Assembly: GCF_028649535.1 (NCBI RefSeq)
Contig: NZ_JAQSJE010000004.1
Location: 62,001 to 126,000 of the forward strand
Reading direction: 5' to 3'
DNA: 64,000 bases
Source of the DNA: Mannheimia cairinae
GTDB lineage: Bacteria; Pseudomonadota; Gammaproteobacteria; Enterobacterales; Pasteurellaceae
The position numbers and the translations under genes are program-made. Shown here piece by piece: positions 58,154-64,000 of the stretch. The notes under the pieces were generated by a model. The model did no database searches, was not told where the DNA came from, and worked only from the letters and a program-made list of their open reading frames with translations. Numbering within the stretch: position 1 is the stretch's first letter; every line of letters starts with the position of its first letter.

Positions 58154-60694
58154 TTAATTATTTTGTTGTGCTAAATAATCTAAGTGCTGACGACTTTGAT
58201 ACGGCACAATACATATCTCATTATTGGGAGAGATAATTTGATAAAACTGTGGATAATTGAAGCTTCCAAAAGCAGAGCTAACTTCAGCATTTAATCGTTT
58301 TTCATTAAGTGACCGATTAATTTTTCTAATTTTCTCTTCTTTGTTGCCAGAGCAGTTATAATAACTTTCTACGCTATTGCGTTCATCGACGACATAAACA
58401 TTAAAACTATTATTATCGTTATCTTCAAAGAAAAATTGCAGAAAACCTTCACTAGCAAATTCACTAATTTGGTAAGGAAATTCTCGTTTTATTTTTTCAA
58501 GAGCTTTTTCTTTTACTACTACATCATTTGCAATATTTTCTGAATTTTCAACCGCTTGTTCTTCAATTTGTTTCAAACCAATCGTTTGCTTATTAAAGAC
58601 AAATTGCCAGGTTTTACCTGCAATTTTTAATGTATCCAGCTCAGTGGTTTGTAAAACACAGCCTGTTTGAATAGTGATACATTTATGAACTAAATCAGCC
58701 ACAAACTCTCGTAACTGGCTTCTTAAACGTTTACTGTAGCAGAATACATTCACGGAACGAGGCGAAGCAGAACTTTGATATATCCGATTAGAGACTAATT
58801 TTAATGCTTTTAAAATAGCATCATCACCTTCGAAATGTTGTGTACGAATTTCATTCCAAACATTACGATAAATAATACTAACACTACCAACAAGCGGTTT
58901 TTGTGCGTTGCCAAAGTTAAACAAATCACTTTGATGTACTTTTTTAGGTAAATTAGGAATATCTTGAGTTGGATCTTGAGCTAGATTAATCGCAATAACT
59001 AAATTTCGAATTTCATTTGGGTGATGTAAATCATCATTTGTCATTTCTGGTGCTTGAATTGGAAATGATAAACGTAAATCGGTAATAAATTGGCGTAATT
59101 TTTCAATATTCAAATTACGGCTAATCGTATGTAAGTGGGTATTGGCATTAATGATACCGTTAAAATATCCCCAAGCAATGAGCTTAATCGGATTTTTATT
59201 ATAATGAACATAACGGTTTTCAGAATCATATTGGCTCTTAGGTGCTTGATTAACTAAATACCAACCGGCTTGCATTGCACTTCCTTCTTTAGCCTCAATA
59301 AATGTCATATTTTGTTCAGCTAAATTTGAAGAAATTTTAGGATTGATTAGCGAAACCTTTCCTGGCAATGATTCAAACACGGAATAAAGTCTTCGCATTA
59401 AAATATCAATATCATTAGTCATAATACTCGGATTAATATGAAATTTTCGAGCAAAATGAATAAGATTACGATAACTTTGTAATAAATGATCGACTAACAT
59501 TAGATCGTGATTCATTACTTGTTTGATTTTCCAATGTTGGCGATTAAGTAACAAAGCAGTTTGTTCTTCAGACCAAGACCACTGTGTTACAAGCTCTTTT
59601 AGATCATTTGAACGCCAATTTTTACTTGCTTCCCCTTCAATAGCTTTAGTATAAAAACAGACACGTAAGCGGTCTAATTTTATCCACTCTTTGCGACTAA
59701 TAAGGTTTTCAGTAACCAGCTCAAGCATCGCTAAATAAGGATCAAAATGATATTGAATAGAAGCATCACTTAAAAGTTTCTGTTTAAATTCCTTTGAAAT
59801 TAATTTCGTTTTTGGATAAGTATGAGCGTAACACTCTAACAGCAAAATTTTAATTGCTGATTTATATGGATTATTGATTCCTTTATAGAGTTGCCACAAG
59901 CTTGCACCAAAGAACTCGCTGGTAGAAAGGCTAGAAAAATCGCCAAAATCAACCCATTCATCCAAATTAATTTCAGGATTGTTTTTTACATTTTGGTAGT
60001 CGTTTTTATGCAAATGTAGCCAAAGCAATCGCTTTCCAGCCAATAAAATAGCAGAACGATAAAACTCATCTAACAAGAAAAAATGTTGGGCAGAACCACT
60101 ATGTTCATCTGTTACGCCACTACTATAGGTTTGACTTTTAAACTGTTCTGGATTCATCAAGTAAATATTAATATCTACTTGAAATGTTTTTGCCCATTCT
60201 TGTAATTTAGCAATTTTAAGCTCCATCAGCTTATATTGTTCTATTGTCAAATTATCTGAATAACATAACCATAAATCGAGATCAGAAAGGCTGGTTTGGG
60301 TTATAGAACCGGTACTCCCCATTGAATAAAGAGCATCAAAATCAGCTTGATTTTCTAAATGATATGCAGAAATAGCTTCATCAAAGCTATACGACATTAG
60401 AAAATGCTTTTGATATTCGGAGAGTTCAAAATGCCAAATACCTTGAGGAGCATTCTCTACATAAGCAGGAAGAGCAGGATGGTTAAGGTGAATAAGCAAA
60501 GGAATAAGTGAGAATACGTGAGCGAAATTTTGATTATTTGCACTAATAGCTCTCTCAATACGGTACTCATTTAGCTTTGTAATTCTTGCTTTAGTAAAAG
60601 CTAACTTTTGTGCAAAACTATTCCCTGTTGCGGTTTCAGTCGCAACTTTATTTACAGCATCTATATGGTTTGCTTTAAGGGTTAATTCTTTCAC
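58154..60694 (-). CDS. cyaA: Class I adenylate cyclase
   Basis: CyaA makes cAMP, the CRP cofactor; in Pasteurellaceae it also controls competence. The 846 residues show the N-terminal catalytic domain with SMGSTGSITQTSLSDLDLWL (nucleotidyltransferase GS...DxD motif) and the conserved HFFLLDEFYRSAILLAGKRL, followed by the regulatory half. The start is a GTG at 60694 with AAGGAA 8 bp upstream. A TGTGA half-site at 60716-60720 may relate to CRP feedback, weakly. Confidence 0.95.
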   Translation of the reverse strand: MKELTLKANHIDAVNKVATETATGNSFAQKLAFTKARITKLNEYRIERAISANNQNFAHVFSLIPLLIHLNHPALPAYVENAPQGIWHFELSEYQKHFLMSYSFDEAISAYHLENQADFDALYSMGSTGSITQTSLSDLDLWLCYSDNLTIEQYKLMELKIAKLQEWAKTFQVDINIYLMNPEQFKSQTYSSGVTDEHSGSAQHFFLLDEFYRSAILLAGKRLLWLHLHKNDYQNVKNNPEINLDEWVDFGDFSSLSTSEFFGASLWQLYKGINNPYKSAIKILLLECYAHTYPKTKLISKEFKQKLLSDASIQYHFDPYLAMLELVTENLISRKEWIKLDRLRVCFYTKAIEGEASKNWRSNDLKELVTQWSWSEEQTALLLNRQHWKIKQVMNHDLMLVDHLLQSYRNLIHFARKFHINPSIMTNDIDILMRRLYSVFESLPGKVSLINPKISSNLAEQNMTFIEAKEGSAMQAGWYLVNQAPKSQYDSENRYVHYNKNPIKLIAWGYFNGIINANTHLHTISRNLNIEKLRQFITDLRLSFPIQAPEMTNDDLHHPNEIRNLVIAINLAQDPTQDIPNLPKKVHQSDLFNFGNAQKPLVGSVSIIYRNVWNEIRTQHFEGDDAILKALKLVSNRIYQSSASPRSVNVFCYSKRLRSQLREFVADLVHKCITIQTGCVLQTTELDTLKIAGKTWQFVFNKQTIGLKQIEEQAVENSENIANDVVVKEKALEKIKREFPYQISEFASEGFLQFFFEDNDNNSFNVYVVDERNSVESYYNCSGNKEEKIRKINRSLNEKRLNAEVSSAFGSFNYPQFYQIISPNNEICIVPYQSRQHLDYLAQQNN

Positions 60695-60965
60695 GCTAAG
60701 TTTTCCTTACCAAAATGTGATCTGCTTAATATTTTATCTGAAAAGTTATCATTATGTAATTAACTTGGTTAAAAAAGTCGATAAATAGATGATTTTATTC
60801 TTTTTTGTCAAAAACAACTCGGATCAGCGTTTTATCCTTTTGAAAAGAGTTCAGACCAGTAACAAAATCGTGTAAACTAAGTAAGTTTTAGTAGCTTATT
60901 TGAGTGAACAAGTGTAAGCTGAATTGATATTTTCAGAACTTAAATGATGAAGGAAGCAAAACAAA
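60695..60965 (+). promoter_or_regulatory. cyaA-fabB divergent region
   Basis: This 271-bp gap holds both promoters. AGCTTA and TAAGCT are inverted around 16 bases just before fabB (about 60894-60921), and AGTGAACAAGTGTAAGCT loosely resembles FabR-type operators. The ribosome binding site AAGGAAG precedes fabB. Confidence 0.3.
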
Positions 60966-62183
60966 ATGAAAAGAGTCGTTATTACTGGTTTAGGTGTTAT
61001 TTCAAGTATCGGTAACAATAAAGATGAGGTGTTAGCTTCATTAAAAGAAGGTAAATCAGGTATTGAGTTTGTACCGGAATTTGCTGAGGTTGGAATGCGT
61101 AGCCAAGTCGCTGGTACGATTAAATTAAATCCAGCGGAATTAATTGACCGTAAAATTTATCGCTTTATGGGTGATGCAGCGGCTTACGCTTATCTTTCAA
61201 TGAAAGAAGCGATTGAAGATTCAGGTTTAACAGATGAACAAGTTTCAAATGATCGTACAGGGCTTGTGATTGGTGCAGGTACAGGTTCTGCCCATAGCCA
61301 ATTAGTCGCTTGCGATGCAGTACGTAGCCCACGTGGCGTGAAAGCGGTTGGGCCATATGCTGTTACAAAAACAATGGCATCAAGTGTTTCTGCTTGTTTA
61401 GCAACTCCTTATAAAATTCGTGGTGTAAACTATTCTATTAGCTCAGCTTGTGCAACTTCAGCACACTGTATTGGGCACGCAATGGAGTTAATTCAATTAG
61501 GTAAACAAGACATTGTTTTTGCTGGTGGTGCAGAAGAACTTTCTTGGGAATGTGCAACTGAATTTGATGCAATGGGGGCTGTTTCAACGAAATATAATGA
61601 TACACCAACCAAAGCAAGCCGTGCTTATGATGCAAACCGTGATGGTTTTGTAATTGCCGGTGGCGGTGCGGTTGTTGTTGTTGAAGAACTAGAACACGCT
61701 TTAGCTCGTGGTGCAAAAATTTATGCTGAAATCGTAGGCTATGGAGCAACTTCTGATGGTTACGATATGGTTGCACCAAGTGGTGAAGGTGCTGAGCGTT
61801 GTATGAAACAAGCAATGGCAACAGTGAATGGCGATGTAGAGTATATCAACGTACACGGCACATCAACCCCAGTTGGTGATGTGAAAGAGTTAGGTGCAAT
61901 TCGCAATGTATTTGGAGATAAAAAACCTGCTATTTCTTCAACAAAATCAATGACGGGACACTCTCTAGGTGCAGCAGGAGCTCACGAAGCAATTTACTCA
62001 TTATTGATGCTAGATAATGATTTTATTGCTCCTTCAATCAATATTGAAACTCTAGATGAGCAAGCAGAAGGCCTAAATATCGTAACAGAACGTCAAGACA
62101 AAGCACTAACAACAGTAATGTCTAATAGCTTTGGTTTTGGTGGAACGAATGCGTGTTTAGTATTCCAAAAATATCAAGGCTAA
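60966..62183 (+). CDS. fabB: 3-oxoacyl-[acyl-carrier-protein] synthase I
   Basis: FabB elongates fatty acids and is needed for unsaturated ones. The 405 residues have the Cys-His-His triad: [19 protein letters not shown] (nucleophile Cys), [10 protein letters not shown] and [17 protein letters not shown]; the end [13 protein letters not shown] is typical. Length matches E. coli FabB (406). It is monocistronic. Confidence 0.96.
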   Translation: MKRVVITGLGVISSIGNNKDEVLASLKEGKSGIEFVPEFAEVGMRSQVAGTIKLNPAELIDRKIYRFMGDAAAYAYLSMKEAIEDSGLTDEQVSNDRTGLVIGAGTGSAHSQLVACDAVRSPRGVKAVGPYAVTKTMASSVSACLATPYKIRGVNYSISSACATSAHCIGHAMELIQLGKQDIVFAGGAEELSWECATEFDAMGAVSTKYNDTPTKASRAYDANRDGFVIAGGGAVVVVEELEHALARGAKIYAEIVGYGATSDGYDMVAPSGEGAERCMKQAMATVNGDVEYINVHGTSTPVGDVKELGAIRNVFGDKKPAISSTKSMTGHSLGAAGAHEAIYSLLMLDNDFIAPSINIETLDEQAEGLNIVTERQDKALTTVMSNSFGFGGTNACLVFQKYQG

Positions 62184-62234
62184 TCGTACAATTAGTATTG
62201 CCTAATAAATGCCGATAAAGGCTAATAATTATTT

Positions 62235-62278
62235 AAGGACTGTTTTCGATATTTAATCAATTCAGTCCTTTTTATTTT
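62235..62278 (+). terminator. Terminator after fabB
   Basis: AAGGACTG (62235-62242) and CAGTCCTT (62263-62270) with a 20-nt loop, followed by TTTATTTTA. Confidence 0.75.
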
Positions 62279-62338
62279 AGGCTATTACTCCTAAAATCTT
62301 TGGATTAGATTGGTTGTATGGGGCTTTTAGGGACAGTA

Positions 62339-62367
62339 AAAAAAGCCGTTAATTTGCATTAACGGCT
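62339..62367 (-). terminator. Terminator of the higBA operon
   Basis: On the minus strand AGCCGTTAAT (62367-62358) pairs with ATTAACGGCT (62353-62344) across a 4-nt loop, followed by a T run. A perfect 10-bp stem. Confidence 0.9.
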
Positions 62368-62390
62368 AACTTAGGTTTCTGTGTAGAGGG

Positions 62391-62750
62391 CTAAACTTGA
62401 ATAAGCACATCAGCCCCAATCCCTAGCTTACTATGTAATTTTCTAATCATATTCAGCGTAAGCGGTCTCGTTTTATTAAAAATCTCATATACCCGGTTAG
62501 GCTTACCGATAATATTATCTAAATCTTTAATTTCTAGCCCTTGCTGGTCCATTCTAAACTTAATTGCCTCAATAGGGTCTGGCAGTTCGATTAGATAATG
62601 TTTGCTTTCATAGTTTTCAATAAGGCTAAGCATAACATCAAAATAATCTAACTCATCATCAGTTAATTCATCTTCTCTATCAAAGAACGGCTCAATGGCT
62701 TTTAGTGCGTTTTGATAGTCAGTATCAGTTCTAATTGGTGTTATATTCAT
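62391..62750 (-). CDS. higA: HigA-type antitoxin (HTH at C terminus)
   Basis: The 119-residue protein has a helical N-terminal part (NALKAIEPFFDREDELTDDELDYF), as in HigA antitoxins of the COG5499 group, and a C-terminal helix-turn-helix (IKFRMDQQGLEIKDLDNIIG, RVYEIFNKTRPLTLNMIRKL). It should bind and neutralise the toxin encoded 15 bp upstream and repress the operon. An uptake signal word (AGCGGTC) lies inside the gene. Confidence 0.85.
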   Translation of the reverse strand: MNITPIRTDTDYQNALKAIEPFFDREDELTDDELDYFDVMLSLIENYESKHYLIELPDPIEAIKFRMDQQGLEIKDLDNIIGKPNRVYEIFNKTRPLTLNMIRKLHSKLGIGADVLIQV

Positions 62751-62765
62751 TTGCTTACCTCTATT

Positions 62766-63065
62766 CTATAATTCTACTTCATCAGCATTTATACGGTCAT
62801 ATTCAGTATGCGTGCCTATGAATTTGATATATACCGCCCCTAGTCTAAAAGCTACCGCCACAATCAAACGATGATTATTTCCTTTAATATTAAATACCAC
62901 TCTGCGATTTTTAAGAATACTCGCATTTTTATATTGTGCTTTAATATCGTGTGCGGTTTGCCAGTTTGCCTTTCTTACTTCCGCCACCCACGCTTTTAAA
63001 GGTTGCTCTGTTTCAGGGTGCTTTGTGTAGTAGTCAATAAGTGTTGATGTTGAGATAATTCTCAT
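62766..63065 (-). CDS. higB: HigB-type mRNA interferase toxin
   Basis: The 99-residue RelE/ParE-fold toxin shows FNIKGNNHRLIVAVAFRLGAVYIKFIGTHTEYD, with the conserved basic residues and terminal His/Tyr region of the HigB (COG4680) group, and N-terminal WVAEVRKANWQTAHDIKAQY. These toxins cut mRNA at the ribosome. Toxin precedes antitoxin, the usual hig order. Upstream, TATAAT-GGT-ATTATA (63082-63096) and CCC-N5-GGG (63099-63109) are inverted repeats, a probable autorepressed promoter. Confidence 0.87.
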   Translation of the reverse strand: MRIISTSTLIDYYTKHPETEQPLKAWVAEVRKANWQTAHDIKAQYKNASILKNRRVVFNIKGNNHRLIVAVAFRLGAVYIKFIGTHTEYDRINADEVEL

Positions 63066-63414
63066 AATTGCCCCTATCCAATATAATGGTATTATAATCC
63101 CAATATGGGACTAGATAAAGGTTTTTATACAATTTATATAATAAAAAAGCCTTGAACTATTGAAATTCAAGGCTTTTTAGGTATCTATAGAACTCTATAG
63201 GGCTGGGGTCATCTGAATTACATGCGGTAGAGCCTTGTAACATAAGGATTGTTGTGAAATTGATCTTTCAGGATATAACTAAACGTATAACTAAAATCAA
63301 AAGTCACCCCATTAAACAGAATGTTTTTTAATCATAAAATCATGATGTAAGGATAAATCCTAAATTCAAGTTGTCTATATGACAGAAATTACTCAAACCT
63401 AACTAGGAGAATAT
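63066..63414. other. Intergenic region between higB and the PliG-like gene
   Basis: The region holds the hig promoter with its inverted repeats (63082-63109) and a bidirectional terminator-like stem, GCCTTGAA (63149-63156) / TTCAAGGC (63166-63173) with A and T runs on the sides. It also has a tandem repeat TATAACTAAA at 63274-63283 and 63286-63295 (12-bp period), which may bind a regulator or a recombinase. An AGGAG site precedes the ATG at 63415. No gene seen. Confidence 0.5.
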
Positions 63415-63804
63415 ATGAAAATTAAGTTAAGTAAATTGTTTATGACTGGTCTTACTGGTTTAGCTGTATTATCAGCTACATCTATGGCTAGTGCTGCACA
63501 AGATTGTAAGATGACAAATGTCAAGTTTAAGAAAGGGGCTTATTCAGCAAGCTATAATGGTAAGGTTAAAGGTTGGCAATGCGTATCTTATAAGTTTTCA
63601 GCAAAACAAGGGCAAACACTAAATGTAAATTTGACAACTAAAGGAAATGCTGAAGCTGTACTTTATGACGCTGACGATTTTATTCAAGATCAACCGTATT
63701 TGCTTCCTAAAACTGGCTCATACGAAATTAGAGTTTTACAGCCTAAAGCAGCTGCAATAAAAAATAAGACCTCATCTTATAACGTTAATATTGAAATCAG
63801 ATAA
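63415..63804 (+). CDS. pliG: Periplasmic g-type lysozyme inhibitor, PliG-like
   Basis: The 129-residue protein has a Sec signal peptide (LSKLFMTGLTGLAVLSATS, cleavage near ASAAQ). The mature part matches E. coli PliG (YcgK) as I recall it: FKKGAYSASYNGKVKGW, YKFSAKQGQTLNV, LPKTGSYEIRVLQPKAAAIK and NKTSSYNVNIEI. PliG protects the cell wall from animal goose-type lysozyme, so it may help host colonisation. Two cysteines (DCK and WQC) could form a disulfide. It lies in an accessory stretch next to a probable phage gene, so it may have arrived by transfer. Confidence 0.8.
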   Translation: MKIKLSKLFMTGLTGLAVLSATSMASAAQDCKMTNVKFKKGAYSASYNGKVKGWQCVSYKFSAKQGQTLNVNLTTKGNAEAVLYDADDFIQDQPYLLPKTGSYEIRVLQPKAAAIKNKTSSYNVNIEIR

Positions 63805-63812
63805 TCATCTAT

Positions 63813-63840
63813 ACGGCTCGGAAGAGCCGTTTATTTTATT
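63813..63840 (+). terminator. Terminator after pliG
   Basis: ACGGCTC (63813-63819), loop GGAA, GAGCCGT (63824-63830), then TTATTTTATT. It ends where the next gene begins on the other strand. Confidence 0.85.
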
Positions 63841-64000
63841 CATCTATGCACTCTAGCCGATAGTTTTCCTACATACCATTTCAAGCTATCAATTTGTAAT
63901 CGGCTCGCCTTTAATGTTTCTTCTGTCGCACTATCCGCAATCTCTAGCACTCTATCAAGGTAGTATTCTAATCGCCATTTCATCGCTTGGCGATATTGTG
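63840..64000 (-). CDS. Probable phage terminase small subunit, 3' end (cut by window edge)
   Basis: The minus frame is open from the window edge to TGA at 63842-63840 and encodes 53 residues: MKWRLEYYLDRVLEIAD, SATEETLKASRLQIDSLKW, YVGKLSARVHR. The pattern of RxExYxDRVxEIADxATEET followed by RLQIDSLKW...KL resembles the C-terminal part of small terminase subunits of tailed phages. Only the end is visible, so the call rests on this short stretch. It implies that prophage sequence continues beyond the window. Confidence 0.55.
   Translation of the reverse strand, partial: QYRQAMKWRLEYYLDRVLEIADSATEETLKASRLQIDSLKWYVGKLSARVHR

Noticed and set aside
60716-60731. CRP site upstream of cyaA
   Set aside because: Only the TGTGA half fits; the other half (TAATA) does not, so it is mentioned but not called.

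Overview
This is a low-GC gamma-proteobacterial chromosome segment, most likely from a Pasteurellaceae of the Actinobacillus pleuropneumoniae / Mannheimia / Bibersteinia lineage. The evidence is the recurring DNA uptake signal ACAAGCGGT (the Apl-type word, not the Haemophilus AAGTGCGGT), often as inverted pairs downstream of genes, together with Pasteurellaceae-like proteins (His-rich ZnuA, the divergent ThyA, long FtsI). I cannot name a species from sequence reading alone.

Layout. (1) 1-5.8 kb is an AT-rich accessory block. It holds a Type II restriction-modification locus (controller-like HTH gene and endonuclease on +, D12-class adenine methyltransferase and a second HTH repressor on -, converging on a bidirectional terminator). 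Next come an IS1595/ISXO2-type transposase with a small coiled-coil/winged-helix-like passenger, an unrecognised two-TM protein behind a highly structured leader, and a second coiled-coil/winged-helix-like gene without a transposase. (2) 5.8-21.3 kb is housekeeping: ubiD, znuA, an SGNH hydrolase, an aldehyde dehydrogenase with a good CRP-like site, the oxidative pentose phosphate trio zwf-pgl-gnd, nudE-cysQ, hslR, hslO, yjdM, rnr. (3) 21.5-40 kb is a complete division and cell wall (dcw) cluster, mraZ-rsmH-ftsL-ftsI-murE-murF-mraY-murD-ftsW-murG-murC-ddl-ftsQ-ftsA-ftsZ-lpxC, followed by recN. MraZ-type operator repeats lie at its head, a dispersed repeat pair between murE and murF, and a terminator-like hairpin between mraY and murD. 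(4) 41.8-46.2 kb carries tRNA-Ala(GGC), gltX, four tRNA-Val(TAC) genes behind a strong promoter, mltF, two tRNA-Arg(ACG) and tRNA-Ser(GCT). (5) 46.4-62.2 kb has an unrecognised lipoprotein, thyA, the hupA-yjaG-hemE group, ygfB/zapA, 6S RNA with fau, an IclR regulator, putP, an Nramp-like transporter lacking the usual metal ligands, a Kef antiporter, cyaA and fabB. (6) 62.2-64 kb is a second accessory stretch: a HigBA toxin-antitoxin pair, a PliG-like periplasmic lysozyme inhibitor and the 3' end of what looks like a phage small terminase gene cut by the window edge.

How parts fit together: zwf, pgl and gnd encode three consecutive steps of NADPH production; the dcw cluster makes lipid II precursors and the septal machinery on one strand; hslR and hslO are both stress proteins; 6S RNA is immediately upstream of fau as in E. 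coli. The least explained material is at 2.6-5.8 kb: two similar coiled-coil/winged-helix-like proteins around a transposase and an orphan membrane-anchored protein, with RNA hairpins at the starts of two of these genes. No CRISPR array, rRNA operon or replication origin was seen.
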